64,000 nt of DNA from Nitrosospira multiformis (lineage in GTDB: Bacteria > Pseudomonadota > Gammaproteobacteria > Burkholderiales > Nitrosomonadaceae). The notes under the pieces are model-generated. The model was not told the DNA's origin. It saw nothing but the letters and a program-made list of their open reading frames with translations, and made no database searches. Shown piece after piece: positions 7,843 to 17,306 of this stretch. Where the stretch lies: assembly GCF_003050865.1 (NCBI RefSeq), contig NZ_QAOK01000015.1, positions 16,331 through 80,330 on the forward strand, read 5' to 3'. Within the stretch, counting starts at the first letter, position 1. The number at the start of each line of letters is the position of its first letter. The position numbers and the translations under genes are program-made.

Positions 7843-8154
7843 TTATACGCAAATCAGGAAATAGTTCCGCTGAGTGGCAGCAAGCAGCTGTTCACCACGG
7901 CCTTCAAGCGCATCAAAGAGAAGCACACCAGTTTCGCCAACATAATAGCCCCGATCAGTAAGGTGCTGAAGAATGTAAGGCTGCTTCAGATTGCGAATAA
8001 ACAGATGATCAATTTTCATTCCGGGCTTGATTGTCATTCGGGCGGAGGGGTCGACATAATTGGCATTGGTGGTCGAGGTCCTTCCGTTATATCCGCTGCC
8101 TGGACCAGGATGGGCATCGTTACCAGAGCGACGGACTGCCGGAACATTTTTCAT
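7843..8154 (-). CDS. Hypothetical protein
   Basis: A 103-residue ORF of unknown family. It is supported by a strong AAGGAG five bases before the ATG at 8154. The N-terminal third is Gly/Ser/Asn/Thr-rich and looks disordered (MKNVPAVRRSGNDAHPGPGS); the rest alternates hydrophobic and polar residues (KIDHLFIRNLKQPYILQHL, GYYVGETGVLLFDALEGR) and could be a small folded domain. No signal peptide or membrane helix. A perfect 7-bp-arm palindrome lies 47 bp upstream of the start and may be its operator. Confidence 0.5.
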   Translation of the reverse strand: MKNVPAVRRSGNDAHPGPGSGYNGRTSTTNANYVDPSARMTIKPGMKIDHLFIRNLKQPYILQHLTDRGYYVGETGVLLFDALEGRGEQLLAATQRNYFLICV

Positions 8155-8200
8155 GCTTTCTCCTTGTGAGCGAATGCCAGAGCAAAAAAATTCAATTTTA

Positions 8201-8216
8201 TGTGCGCCTGCGCACA
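8201..8216. promoter_or_regulatory. Palindrome upstream of the 8154 gene
   Basis: TGTGCGC-CT-GCGCACA is a perfect inverted repeat with 7-bp arms and a 2-bp centre. It sits in the 383-bp gap 8155-8537, upstream of the minus-strand gene starting at 8154, where a dimeric repressor could bind. Its function is inferred from symmetry and position only. Confidence 0.4.
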
Positions 8217-8290
8217 GAAACCATAATCAGACTAAGGGAAAATGATACTCAGGCATCCGCTTTTTTCTCCCTCTTGTAGTGGATGCCACT

Positions 8291-8332
8291 GACCCGGTAA
8301 AGGCCGACTACTCCTTGCCGGGTCTCTTTTTT
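8291..8332 (+). terminator. Rho-independent terminator without an obvious upstream gene
   Basis: GACCCGGTAA at 8291-8300 pairs with TTGCCGGGTC at 8315-8324 (one U-G wobble), followed by TCTTTTTTG. The U-tract defines the plus strand. No protein gene on the plus strand ends nearby: the closest upstream gene, 7843-8154, is on the other strand. It may end a small RNA that starts between about 8160 and 8290. Confidence 0.6.
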
Positions 8333-8537
8333 GTATCCTTCACTTTCCAATCCTTCCTGATATCCTGATCTCATGCTCCGCTCAGATGCTTGTGGCACAC
8401 CTGTGGAAGAAGCCTGTAAAAGAAAGAAGCGCCCTGGCGTGATAAATGGAAAAGTAAATACCTAAATTGCGGGGGTTTTTTTCTGAAATCATCATTCTAT
8501 AATCCCTCAAGAATTCCATTCACTGAAAGGAGCTGAT

Positions 8538-9041
8538 ATGCGACTCATCGTTGTGGCTATCTCCATGGTGTGGATTACAAGTGCTTTCGCGGAGGATGTG
8601 CCCCTGACATTTCAACAATCCGACCCTCAAAGTAAATTCCGTGATGCACAACTTCATGTAAGAGAATTGATGAAAGCCGGCCGCTACAAGGAAGCCTCGG
8701 AATACATGGTGGAATATCAAAAACTTTCCTGCGAGGCTTCGGAGCAGAAAGCGGGGCGCAGCATAGTAGAAGGCGCGGCTATCTGTGCTCGCAAATACGA
8801 TCATGGGGGAATGAGCGCCGGCAATGTGCTGCAACAGCAGGATCAATCCGTGGCAGGATCATTATCCTCAAATACTGTGGCTCCCGGAATTACGGTGATG
8901 CAGCGGCCTGTTCCCGGTACTCCCACAGTGCTGGATGGCTCGACACCCTCCCTTTTTCTTTTCGATCCCCGGAATGCTCCCGCAACGGGTAGCCAACATC
9001 GCGATGATGCGCCGACAGATCCCTGGACGGGGACACGCTGA
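8538..9041 (+). CDS. Hypothetical exported protein
   Basis: A 167-residue protein with a short signal peptide (MRLIVVAISMVWITSAFA, cut before EDVP). The mature part has a helical segment with a TPR-like flavour (QLHVRELMKAGRYKEASEYM) and two Cys that could form a disulfide (SCEAS, AICAR), followed by a low-complexity Pro/Thr/Ser tail. GAAAGGAG is well placed before the ATG. No family recognised; probably periplasmic. Confidence 0.6.
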   Translation: MRLIVVAISMVWITSAFAEDVPLTFQQSDPQSKFRDAQLHVRELMKAGRYKEASEYMVEYQKLSCEASEQKAGRSIVEGAAICARKYDHGGMSAGNVLQQQDQSVAGSLSSNTVAPGITVMQRPVPGTPTVLDGSTPSLFLFDPRNAPATGSQHRDDAPTDPWTGTR

Positions 9042-9159
9042 AGCATGTTCCTGAAAACCTGAAAAGTCTGCGCCCGCTTTTTCCCGGAAAATTTTCCGTT
9101 GGAACCGGGGAGATTGAGGTATATTATTGCGCGGCTATTATTTACTGAGGAGAGTCGTT

Positions 9160-9516
9160 TTGAAGACAGCATATCTTGCGACAGCTTTTTTTATTGGCAT
9201 CCTATTTTTCACCCCCCTGTCCGCCCTTGCGGAAAATGCCGGTGCCAGCGCAGGCGCCTCGGCAGCCGGCTCAGCGACAGGAATGCCAGCCAATGAAGGC
9301 AAGGTTCTCTCCACGCTGGATGCTCCGGGCTATACCTATATGGAGTTGGCGAATACCGAGAAACGTTTCTGGATCGCGGCGCCAACGATGCGGGTTAAAG
9401 TGGGTGACCGAGTACGTTTTGATCAAAGTCTTGTCATGAAAAACTTCAACAGCAAGACCCACAATCGTACCTTCAAGGAAATTATTTTCGCGAACTCGGC
9501 CACGGTGATCAATTAG
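9160..9516 (+). CDS. NrfJ-like periplasmic protein
   Basis: A 118-residue exported protein. The TTG at 9160 is chosen because GAGGAG at 9147-9152 is spaced 7 bp from it; upstream ATG 9127 has no such site. Signal peptide KTAYLATAFFIGILFFTPLS with cleavage after ALA. The mature domain reads GKVLSTLDAPGYTYMELAN, KRFWIAAPTMRVKVGDRVRF and KNFNSKTHNRTFKEIIFAN, the pattern of small OB-fold-like proteins annotated as NrfJ-related in nitrite-reducing and nitrifying bacteria. The physiological role is not established. Confidence 0.65.
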   Translation: MKTAYLATAFFIGILFFTPLSALAENAGASAGASAAGSATGMPANEGKVLSTLDAPGYTYMELANTEKRFWIAAPTMRVKVGDRVRFDQSLVMKNFNSKTHNRTFKEIIFANSATVIN

Positions 9517-9557
9517 CGCAGAAAAAGCGTGTTGACGCTTCCTGGCCTTCAATCTGC

Positions 9558-11645
9558 CTATCTCACCGCTCTTGGCAACTTCCCCCGGGATTTCGCCGCG
9601 TCCGTCCCTTTCTCATCCTCGGGTTCCACAAATCCTACGAAGAGCTTGTTTTTTAATTTTTTTAATTCATCCCGATATTCCGCCGCCTTCTCGAATTCGA
9701 GATTTTTTGCTGCCTCGTGCATCTGTTTTTCCATTGACTTGATTTCTTTTGCCAGCTGCGTCTCGCTCATGGCTTCATACCGCGCCTGCGTTTGCGCTGC
9801 CTTAAGCTGCTGCTGGGCTATTTCCATGCTGTAAACACCGTCAATCAAATCCTTGACGCGCTTATGCACGCTTCGCGGCGTAATACCATGCGCCTGATTG
9901 AACAGGGTCTGCTTGTTGCGCCGTCGCTCGGTCTCATCCATTGCAAGCCGCATGGAGTTAGTGATCCTGTCCGCATAAAGAAGTGCGGTGCCATTGATGT
10001 GACGCGCTGCGCGACCGATCGTCTGTATCAATGATCGCTCTGAACGAAGAAAGCCCTCCTTGTCTGCATCCAGTATGGCTACCAGCGATACCTCCGGCAT
10101 ATCCAGACCCTCACGCAACAGATTGATGCCGACCAGCACATCGAACTTTCCCAGTCTCAGGTCACGCACAATCTCCACCCTTTCCACCGTATCGATATCG
10201 GAATGCAGATACCGTACTCTGATGCCGTGGTCGGCAAAATAGTCGGTCAGGTCCTCGGCCATCCGTTTGGTGAGCGTCGTTACCAGCACCCGCTCGTCCT
10301 TAGCTGTGCGTAGCCTTACTTCCGACATCAGATCGTCCACCTGAGTGCTGGCCGGTCTAACTTCGATCTGCGGGTCTACGAGACCTGTGGGCCGTACCAC
10401 CTGCTCGACAACTTGCCCGCTATGTATCTTTTCGAACTCCGCCGGCGTCGCGGATACAAACACCGTTTGCGGCATGATTTTCCTGAATTCATCAAACCGG
10501 AGGGGACGGTTATCCAGCGCTGAAGGCAGGCGAAACCCATAATCGACAAGATTTTCCTTGCGGGCCCGATCACCCTTGTACATTCCTCCGACTTGCGGAA
10601 CCGTCACGTGGCTCTCATCGATCACCATCAGCGTTCCGGGCGGCAGATAATCCATTAAGGTAGGCGGTGGCTCCCCCGGTTTTTTTCCTGACAGATGGCG
10701 CGAATAGTTCTCGATGCCTTTGCAGAAACCCAGTTCGTTGAGCATTTCCAGGTCGAAACGGGTGCGCTGTTCGATGCGCTGCAGCTCCACCAGCTTGTTG
10801 TGCTGGTGGAAAAAATCCATGCGTTCCCTCAACTCGGTCTTGATTGTCTCGATGGCGCGCAAGGTGGTGCTCCTTGGCGTCACGTAATGGCTGGAAGGAT
10901 AAACGGTATAGCGCGATACCTTTCTCGAAGTGCGACCGGTAAGAGGATCGAACAATGTCATGCTTTCCACCTCATCATCAAACAGGGAAACACGCACGGC
11001 GGTTTCCGAGCTTTCCGCGGGAAAGATGTCGAGCACATCTCCCCTCACCCGGAAGGTTCCCCGGCTGAACTCGAATTCGTTACGCTCGTATTGCATTTCT
11101 GTCAAACGCTGTATTGCCTGCCTTTGCGTGATCTTTTCATGCTCCCGCAGATGGAGGATCATTCCGTGATAATCCACAGGATCGCCTATCCCATAGATGC
11201 ACGACACCGTGGCGACGATGATGGCGTCGTCCCGTTCGAGTAGCGCCTTGGTAGCAGACAGGCGCATCTGCTCGATATGCTCATTGATGGCGGAATCTTT
11301 CTCGATAAAAAGGTCCCGCGATGGGACATATGCTTCCGGCTGATAATAGTCGTAATACGATACAAAGTACTCGACGGCATTTTCCGGGAAAAACTCCCGC
11401 ATTTCCGCATACAACTGAGCCGCCAGAGTCTTGTTTGGCGCCATGATAATGGCGGGACGTCCCAGCCGCGCAATGACATTGGCCATCGTAAAGGTCTTGC
11501 CGGAGCCCGTCACCCCCAGCAGTGTCTGGAATGCCAGCCCGTCCTCTATTCCCTCCACCAGTTTTTCGATCGCCGCCGACTGATCGCCTGCGGGCTGAAA
11601 TAGCTGGTTGAGCTTATAAGGGCTATTGGGAAAGGTAATAATCAC
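9558..11645 (-). CDS. uvrB: UvrABC system protein B
   Basis: A 695-residue UvrB, the damage-verifying helicase-like subunit of nucleotide excision repair, which receives DNA from UvrA2 and recruits UvrC. Walker A GVTGSGKT at 44-51, the beta-hairpin sequence [12 protein letters not shown] near 97-108, DEAD-like [11 protein letters not shown], helicase motif [13 protein letters not shown] and QTIGRAARH are present. The C-terminal UVR motif ([17 protein letters not shown]) that contacts UvrC is at about 655-671. Full length. It is divergent from the aminotransferase gene across a 343-bp gap, a common betaproteobacterial neighbourhood. Confidence 0.98.
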   Translation of the reverse strand: MIITFPNSPYKLNQLFQPAGDQSAAIEKLVEGIEDGLAFQTLLGVTGSGKTFTMANVIARLGRPAIIMAPNKTLAAQLYAEMREFFPENAVEYFVSYYDYYQPEAYVPSRDLFIEKDSAINEHIEQMRLSATKALLERDDAIIVATVSCIYGIGDPVDYHGMILHLREHEKITQRQAIQRLTEMQYERNEFEFSRGTFRVRGDVLDIFPAESSETAVRVSLFDDEVESMTLFDPLTGRTSRKVSRYTVYPSSHYVTPRSTTLRAIETIKTELRERMDFFHQHNKLVELQRIEQRTRFDLEMLNELGFCKGIENYSRHLSGKKPGEPPPTLMDYLPPGTLMVIDESHVTVPQVGGMYKGDRARKENLVDYGFRLPSALDNRPLRFDEFRKIMPQTVFVSATPAEFEKIHSGQVVEQVVRPTGLVDPQIEVRPASTQVDDLMSEVRLRTAKDERVLVTTLTKRMAEDLTDYFADHGIRVRYLHSDIDTVERVEIVRDLRLGKFDVLVGINLLREGLDMPEVSLVAILDADKEGFLRSERSLIQTIGRAARHINGTALLYADRITNSMRLAMDETERRRNKQTLFNQAHGITPRSVHKRVKDLIDGVYSMEIAQQQLKAAQTQARYEAMSETQLAKEIKSMEKQMHEAAKNLEFEKAAEYRDELKKLKNKLFVGFVEPEDEKGTDAAKSRGKLPRAVR

Positions 11646-11988
11646 GGGTATAATCCAAATCCATCATAGTCTACTGTTTTTCAGTTAATTCCATGACTTG
11701 CAGCATTGTTTCTGCTTCGCCTGACTCCTCGTCAAACTGGAGAAGCGGATTGCGTATTTTTCGCAAGTATGCGCGGTGCAGGCGGTCAGATGGAGCTTTC
11801 CGGGAATTGCAGGAGAGAACTGGTTACCCTGCCCCACTTCATCATGTTTCAAATCTCAGCCTCATCAAAAGGTGGGCGTTTTTCCATCTCCTCCAACCAG
11901 CGCATGTAGCATCATTCGCGACTTGATGGCTGATTTTATCACGCAGCACAAGTGCCATTAGCATAAGGACATTAGTAAGGATATTATT
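11646..11988. other. Intergenic region between uvrB and the aminotransferase gene
   Basis: These 343 bp must hold the two divergent promoters. Short ORFs here look non-coding. A weak TTGCG/CGCAA inverted repeat is near 11750. I see no convincing LexA box (CTGT-N8-ACAG): the ACTG-N5-CAGT near 11672 has the wrong spacing. Confidence 0.4.
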
Positions 11989-13182
11989 GTGGAACTCTCA
12001 AAGCGCGTTCAGGCCATCAAGCCCTCCCCTACTCTGGCTGTCACTGCCCGAGCCGCACGCCTGAAAGCGGAAGGCAAGGATATTATCGGGTTGGGCGCCG
12101 GCGAACCCGATTTCGATACCCCACAGCACATCAAGGATGCCGCAGTTGCCGCGATTCACCGCGGTTTTACGAAATATACGGCTGTCGGTGGAACACCTGG
12201 CCTCAAGAATGCAATCATCGCCAAGTTCAAGCGCGAAAATGGCTTCGACTATACTGCGGGACAAATCCTGGTTTCGTGCGGAGGCAAGCAAAGCTTTTTC
12301 AATCTAACACTGTCTGTCATCAATCCAGGGGATGAGGTCATCATACCGGCCCCCTACTGGGTCTCTTATCCTGACATCGTCCTGATCGCCGAAGGCAAGC
12401 CAGTCATTGTCGAGGCGGGTATCGAGCAGGGTTTCAAAATTACAGCAGATCAGCTCGAGCAAGCCATTACACCGAAAACCAGAATGTTCGTTATCAACAG
12501 CCCCAGCAATCCCTCCGGGGGGGTTTATACTTTGGACGAACTCAAGGCATTGGGAGAAGTTCTACTCAGGCATCCCCATATCCTGATTGCCACGGATGAC
12601 ATGTACGAGCACATCCTGCTATCGGATGGCAAGTTCGTCAATATTCTGAATGCATGTCCGGCCCTGTATCCCCGCACGGTGGTGCTCAACGGGGTTTCGA
12701 AGGCGTATGCCATGACGGGCTGGCGGATTGGTTATTGCGCAGGTCCCGCCCACATCATCACCGCAATGGAGAATGTCCAGTCGCAGAGCACTTCAAACCC
12801 TGCCTCTATTTCCCAGGTCGCAGCTGAAACAGCACTGAATGGCGATCAATCCTGTATCACACCGATGGTGGAAGCGTTCCGCCAGAGGAATCGTTTCGTG
12901 ACTGATGCCCTCAATGGTATCGCCGGCATCCGTTGCCTGCTGTCCGAGGGAGCGTTCTACGCGTTTGCCGATGCACGGGAAGCAATCGCACGTTTGCACG
13001 GTAACGGGATGATCAAGGATCGCAGCGATATCACCTTTAGCGAATATCTGCTGGAACAGGGGGGTGTCGCGGTGGTGCCAGGCTCCGCTTTTGGGAGCGA
13101 AGGTTACATCAGGCTCTCCTTTGCCACCGCAATGTCCAACCTGGAGAGTGCACTGGGCCGCATGGCAAGGCTATTGGGCTGA
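11989..13182 (+). CDS. Pyridoxal-phosphate-dependent aspartate-type aminotransferase (class I)
   Basis: A 397-residue fold-type I aminotransferase, probably aspartate (possibly aspartate/prephenate) aminotransferase. GAGEPDFDTPQHI near the start, VIIPAPYWVSYPDI, NSPSNPSGGVY and GVSKAYAMTGWRIGY with the PLP-binding Lys238 are all present; the substrate carboxylate Arg lies in GYIRLSFA. Length and motifs are complete. It starts at GTG 11989, after TAAGG about nine bases upstream. It works in the cytosol, coupling oxaloacetate and glutamate. Confidence 0.93.
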   Translation: MELSKRVQAIKPSPTLAVTARAARLKAEGKDIIGLGAGEPDFDTPQHIKDAAVAAIHRGFTKYTAVGGTPGLKNAIIAKFKRENGFDYTAGQILVSCGGKQSFFNLTLSVINPGDEVIIPAPYWVSYPDIVLIAEGKPVIVEAGIEQGFKITADQLEQAITPKTRMFVINSPSNPSGGVYTLDELKALGEVLLRHPHILIATDDMYEHILLSDGKFVNILNACPALYPRTVVLNGVSKAYAMTGWRIGYCAGPAHIITAMENVQSQSTSNPASISQVAAETALNGDQSCITPMVEAFRQRNRFVTDALNGIAGIRCLLSEGAFYAFADAREAIARLHGNGMIKDRSDITFSEYLLEQGGVAVVPGSAFGSEGYIRLSFATAMSNLESALGRMARLLG

Positions 13183-13270
13183 AAATGGCTGAAAACGCCT
13201 TATAGCCGATAAACGCGGCAAAAAACTTTCCATTTAAACGATTTCTCGCTGAATCGGGAAAGCGAATCGA

Positions 13271-13303
13271 TAGGTCGGGTTCCGCTTCGCTCAACCCGAC
13301 CTA
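13271..13303. repeat. Hairpin-forming intergenic repeat (TAGGTCGGGTT type)
   Basis: TAGGTCGGGTT at 13271-13281 and AACCCGACCTA at 13293-13303 are perfect 11-bp arms around an 11-bp loop containing GCTTCGC. Such GTCGGGTT hairpins occur as dispersed REP-like elements in many proteobacteria. It lies between two convergent genes, so it could also act as a bidirectional terminator, although it lacks a long T-tract. Confidence 0.65.
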
Positions 13304-13332
13304 CTATCTCACCTGTTTCGCCTGGAGTTTTC

Positions 13333-14421
13333 TTACCAATAACCGGGTGGAATCATGTAAAGCCCTGTGTCCCACGCCCACTGGCGAACAGGGTTCTCGG
13401 TCATCGCGTCCCTGTCATCCGGCTGCGCCTTCCAGTGGAAATCACACACGCTCCCGTTATGTCCCACGAAGGTATGCAGACCGCCATTCGCTACTCCTAC
13501 GAAGAATGGCGCCTTCTCCAGTTTTTCCAGTAACACCTCGGTTTTGCCGTCCGGTGTTACCCCACGGTAATCGGAAACGACCGCATCGCAGCGAACGCCG
13601 GCAGATCCCGAAACAGGGGACTTCCAGATGCGCGCACCCGCCTTTGCCATATTGAGAGCTCCGAGTTTCTCGCGCTCGTCCGCAGCAGAAAGGTCTTCGG
13701 ATGTCCGCGGGCTATAAAATACGCCGGTCCACCCATCCTTTTGCAGTTCTTCACAAAGGACAGTACCGCGTAAGTCCGCCTCCTTTACCCGGGCATTTAT
13801 TTCTGCAAAACGCGCTCCCTGGCCCACCCCCTCATAGGCGGCCTGAACATTCTCCATTACCCATCCGATACACGAACTTTCACGTAGACGCGTTGCCTCC
13901 CCTGAAGTTTTTTCTATCGTGATGTACCCGGGTTCAATCGATCCCATTCGCCAGTTGCCCATGCTCATGGCGTCAATCTGTGTCCGCAGCGCTGCCTGGT
14001 TTCCTCTTAGAATGTCGTCATGGAATTGGGAATGGTCGCCATAATACAAGCCGATGCCCGTGCGCTCGATCGCCGTTTTATGCGCATTGCTATTGTTCGT
14101 GATACTCCTGTCACCCAGTTCCGCAAGCATCTTCCAGTTTGTCGACTCACCCGTCCCAGGCTCAGCGCCTCCTGTTCCGGCAAACAACCACTCGGCAATC
14201 GCCACGGCGGGAGGATCTGAAATGGTATTGACGTTCCCGTCGTGATCATAATTATCGATAATCTCCCAGAGCCGCTCGAGGTTTGGAAGAGTGCCTTCCA
14301 TCATTCCGTCGGCCGGCAACCCTCTCATGTTCAAATCGGGGTAGGACTGCCTCAATCCGCTAGTGTTGATCGATTTTCCCTTCAGACGACTAATAAAAGT
14401 GGCATGATCGAGCGTGCTCAT
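13333..14421 (-). CDS. Hypothetical protein with a possible papain-like Cys/His catalytic pair
   Basis: A 362-residue protein with a strong GGGAGGGG site four bases before the ATG at 14421. No signal peptide or membrane helix. Two segments stand out: ESSCIGWVMENVQAAY with Cys184 at the start of a helix, and GGLHTFVGHNGSVCDFHW with His316, His321 and His329. A Cys at a helix N-cap followed about 130 residues later by a strand-borne His is the pattern of NlpC/P60 or CHAP-like amidases, so a peptidoglycan or peptide amidase, perhaps a secreted effector, is possible. This is inference; no family is recognised. Confidence 0.6.
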   Translation of the reverse strand: MSTLDHATFISRLKGKSINTSGLRQSYPDLNMRGLPADGMMEGTLPNLERLWEIIDNYDHDGNVNTISDPPAVAIAEWLFAGTGGAEPGTGESTNWKMLAELGDRSITNNSNAHKTAIERTGIGLYYGDHSQFHDDILRGNQAALRTQIDAMSMGNWRMGSIEPGYITIEKTSGEATRLRESSCIGWVMENVQAAYEGVGQGARFAEINARVKEADLRGTVLCEELQKDGWTGVFYSPRTSEDLSAADEREKLGALNMAKAGARIWKSPVSGSAGVRCDAVVSDYRGVTPDGKTEVLLEKLEKAPFFVGVANGGLHTFVGHNGSVCDFHWKAQPDDRDAMTENPVRQWAWDTGLYMIPPGYW

Positions 14422-14645
14422 TTTCCCCTCCCCTAATTGGCACGACTCCTACCGATTCTGGCGAAGACATCATTGATTCATTTCTGCTTTCCGTTTTTTT
14501 ACTTTAGCAGCAGATAGGGAAAATTCAATCCGCGAGGTTGACGTGGGAAGTTGCACATTATAGATTGGCAGCACGTCGGATTCTTTTACACTTTCTTTGA
14601 CGTGAGATTTGAATAATTGATGCGCCAATAATTAAGGAGCTTAAA

Positions 14646-15308
14646 TTGAAAGCAACTCGCACAACGCTGATAAAGCGCTTGATAGCTTCAATCATCGCAG
14701 GCATGGCAGGCATGACGCCAATCGCTGGCGCACAGGCAGCACTTTTAACCATAAACGCAATCATACATGAGGAGGTTGGCTATCAGCCTCATCTGGGATG
14801 TTTCGGAGGCACGATCACCGGTAGCGGAGTGAGCTCGCTTCTGGGATCAGTTTCCATTGCAACCAACGACTGTATTACTTCAGTGGGAAATAGCCTCTCA
14901 TTTGACGGACAGATGACATTTACCGTGTCAAGCGGGGATGAAATTTTTGCTGATTATTCCGGATGGTTCGTTCCTACCCTCTACCCATCCATATTCACGC
15001 TAAAGGACTCCTTTTTCAGCATAACGGGTGGGACAGGAAGTTTTCTCGGTGCGAAGGGGGGCGGAAAATTATTTGGAACGGAAGATATTTTAAGTGGCTG
15101 GGGTTTGATGCAGGCTACAGGAGAGATATCCGGTTTCAAAAAAAGCAAGAAGGGAACGGAATCGAGTCTCGAACTTCTCAACCTTGCAGGCCCTGCCGAT
15201 GAAAACGCTATCGTTGCAATCAACGAGCTTCCGGAATCAGGTTCCCTGGCCCTGCTCGGTATAGGCCTTGCCAGCCTTGCCTTCGTTCGCCGTAGGGTAA
15301 GCCACTGA
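14646..15308 (+). CDS. PEP-CTERM domain exported protein
   Basis: A 220-residue protein with a signal peptide ending near residue 31 (GMTPIAGAQA) and a C-terminal sorting tripartite signal: LPESGSLALLGIGLASLAF followed by VRRRVSH. Exosortase (EpsH/XrtA-type) systems cut such tails and send the protein to the extracellular matrix. The usual PEP is PES here. The middle is Gly/Ser-rich beta-type sequence. The start is TTG 14646, six bases after AAGGAG. Two TTGACGTG boxes at 14538 and about 14598 lie upstream and may belong to its promoter. No exosortase gene is in the window. Confidence 0.8.
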   Translation: MKATRTTLIKRLIASIIAGMAGMTPIAGAQAALLTINAIIHEEVGYQPHLGCFGGTITGSGVSSLLGSVSIATNDCITSVGNSLSFDGQMTFTVSSGDEIFADYSGWFVPTLYPSIFTLKDSFFSITGGTGSFLGAKGGGKLFGTEDILSGWGLMQATGEISGFKKSKKGTESSLELLNLAGPADENAIVAINELPESGSLALLGIGLASLAFVRRRVSH

Positions 15309-15310
15309 GC

Positions 15311-16093
15311 TCAACGGGCGTTTTGCGCCACCTCGAGCATGGTTTGCAACCCTTCGGTAATCAATCGCTCGATCACGGGAGTAAAGTGCGGAAGCGACAG
15401 CATGAGCGCCGACATTCCAACCATCAGGGTAATCGGAAAACCCACCGCAAAGACGTTCAGTTGGGGCGACGCGCGAGTCAGAATGCCCAACGCCAGGTTG
15501 ACAATCAATAATGCCGCGACCACCGGCAACGCAAGTTGCAGGCCGACGCTAAAAATAATACTCCCCCACTCCGCCAGCCTTTTCCATCCCATATTTGAAA
15601 AGGATTCGGTGGAGATCGGGAAGGCGTTGAAGCTGTCGATCAGCGCAGACAGCATCAACAGATGGCCGTTGAATGATAAAAATGCGAGCGTTCCCAGCAG
15701 ACCCAGGAAACGCCCCAGAACAAGACTGCTGCCATCGCTGTGAGGCGTAAAGAACGTAGCAAACCCCAGGCCCATCTGCAAGCCTGCAATCTCTCCCGCC
15801 AATTCAATCGCACTGAAGATGATGCGCATGGCAAAGCCCATTGCCAGCCCGATCATGATCTGCTGACCGAGGACCAGCAGGCCGGGAGCGGAAACCAGCT
15901 CGATTTTTGGCATGGGTTCGAGGGTGGGCGCCACGACCAGCGCAACGAAGATACCCAATCCCACCTTCACCCTGGCAGGAACTGCAAGATTTCCCAATAC
16001 GGGCGCTACCGAGAGGAGCGCCAGAATACGGGTGGCAGGCCAGAAAAAGGAAATGAGCCACGCATTGAGATCGGCCGAGCTGAGCGTGATCAT
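15311..16093 (-). CDS. fliR: Flagellar export gate protein FliR
   Basis: A 260-residue polytopic membrane protein of the flagellar type III export gate; FliR forms the gate core with FliP and FliQ and contacts FlhB. Hydrophobic helices run through the sequence, with typical segments LGIFVALVVAPTL, MIGLAMGFAMRIIF and GLQMGLGFATFF. Normal length. It is the last gene of the fliF-to-fliR run, 110 bp downstream of fliQ, and ends 3 bp from the convergent PEP-CTERM gene. Confidence 0.96.
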   Translation of the reverse strand: MITLSSADLNAWLISFFWPATRILALLSVAPVLGNLAVPARVKVGLGIFVALVVAPTLEPMPKIELVSAPGLLVLGQQIMIGLAMGFAMRIIFSAIELAGEIAGLQMGLGFATFFTPHSDGSSLVLGRFLGLLGTLAFLSFNGHLLMLSALIDSFNAFPISTESFSNMGWKRLAEWGSIIFSVGLQLALPVVAALLIVNLALGILTRASPQLNVFAVGFPITLMVGMSALMLSLPHFTPVIERLITEGLQTMLEVAQNAR

Positions 16094-16203
16094 TTAACAA
16101 TAATGAAATTCTGCTTTATCTCTCCGGTCCAGCGAGCACTGGAGGACGGATGTTACAGGCAAGATGCCGCTCTCGCCTGTCTTTTTCCGGGTAGTCCTGA
16201 CAA

Positions 16204-16473
16204 CTATCCGATCACTCCAGGAATTCCTTCCAGTACCTGCCTCATATAATCGAGCAGCACCGAAAGCATCCACGGCCCTGCAAGCACCAGCATGGCAAAC
16301 AGGACCACGAGTTTGGGAATGAAAGACAGAGTCATCTCATTGATCTGGGTGGCAGCCTGAAAGATGCTGACCAGCAATCCGGTGACCAGCGCGGCCAGTA
16401 ACAAGGGGGCGGAAACCATCAAGGTAACTTCCATTGCCTTCTGGCCGAGTGTCATTACGCTTTCAGGTGTCAT
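16204..16473 (-). CDS. fliQ: Flagellar export gate protein FliQ
   Basis: An 89-residue protein with two transmembrane helices (about 14-38 and 50-76), the size and pattern of FliQ: ESVMTLGQKAMEVTLMVSAP at the start and FQAATQINEMTLSFIPKL between the helices. Four copies wrap the FliP/FliR core of the type III export gate. It lies between fliP and fliR. Confidence 0.97.
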   Translation of the reverse strand: MTPESVMTLGQKAMEVTLMVSAPLLLAALVTGLLVSIFQAATQINEMTLSFIPKLVVLFAMLVLAGPWMLSVLLDYMRQVLEGIPGVIG

Positions 16474-16517
16474 GGTTCTTTTCCATCATTTCGTCCGTGG
16501 ATAAACATGTTGCATCC

Positions 16518-17306
16518 TCAATAAAAACTCTCTGCCAGCGAACCGATCAGCATATGCCATCCATCGACTAGCACGAAGAGCATGATCTTGAAAGGCAGTG
16601 CGACGAGAGCCGGCGATACCATCATCATCCCCATCGACATGAGCACCGATGCCACGACCATGTCAATAATCAGAAAAGGAATGAATACTGCGAAGCCAAT
16701 TTGAAATGCGGTTTTCAACTCGCTGGTAACGAAGGCCGGAACGAGCACCCGAAGGGATACTTCTTCCGGTCCGTTCAGTTGGGGCCTGCCCGAGAGTTTG
16801 ACGAATAGCGCAAGATCGGCCTCCCGGGTTTGTTTCAGCATGAAAGCTTTGAGCGGCACGGTGCCCTTCTCCAATGCCTGCTCCATCGTCATCCTGTTTT
16901 CCACATAAGGTTGGTATGCGTCCTGATAAATCTTGTCGAATACCGGACTCATGACGAAAAAAGTCAGGAACAGCGCCAATCCGACGAGCACCTGGTTGGG
17001 TGGGGAGGATTGGGTGCCAAGGGCCTGCCGCAGCAGCGAAAGGACAATGATGACGCGGGTAAAACCCGTCATCATCAGGAGCACTGCTGGCAGAAATGTC
17101 AGCGATGTCAGCAGCAGCAGTGTTTGCAGGCTCAATGAATAAGTTTGTCCACCCCGGGATGCAGGCATGCTGCTAAAGGCAGGAAATCCTCCCTTTGCCT
17201 GTGCCAGCGCGACCACGGACGTAGTCAGCAACAAGGCTGCGAGCACGGCTCCGTAGGCAATACGTATGTTGGATCGAGATTTTTTACCTGACACGCTATC
17301 TACCAT
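16518..17306 (-). CDS. fliP: Flagellar export gate protein FliP
   Basis: A 262-residue protein with an N-terminal signal sequence (after the basic [13 protein letters not shown]), then the FliP core: [52 protein letters not shown] and [19 protein letters not shown]. Five copies build the central pore of the export gate. It overlaps the end of fliO by 11 bp, so translation is probably coupled. Confidence 0.97.
   Translation of the reverse strand: MVDSVSGKKSRSNIRIAYGAVLAALLLTTSVVALAQAKGGFPAFSSMPASRGGQTYSLSLQTLLLLTSLTFLPAVLLMMTGFTRVIIVLSLLRQALGTQSSPPNQVLVGLALFLTFFVMSPVFDKIYQDAYQPYVENRMTMEQALEKGTVPLKAFMLKQTREADLALFVKLSGRPQLNGPEEVSLRVLVPAFVTSELKTAFQIGFAVFIPFLIIDMVVASVLMSMGMMMVSPALVALPFKIMLFVLVDGWHMLIGSLAESFY

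Noticed and set aside
11665..11690. Possible LexA box before uvrB
   Set aside because: The symmetrical sequence ACTG-N5-CAGT does not have the CTGT-N8-ACAG spacing.
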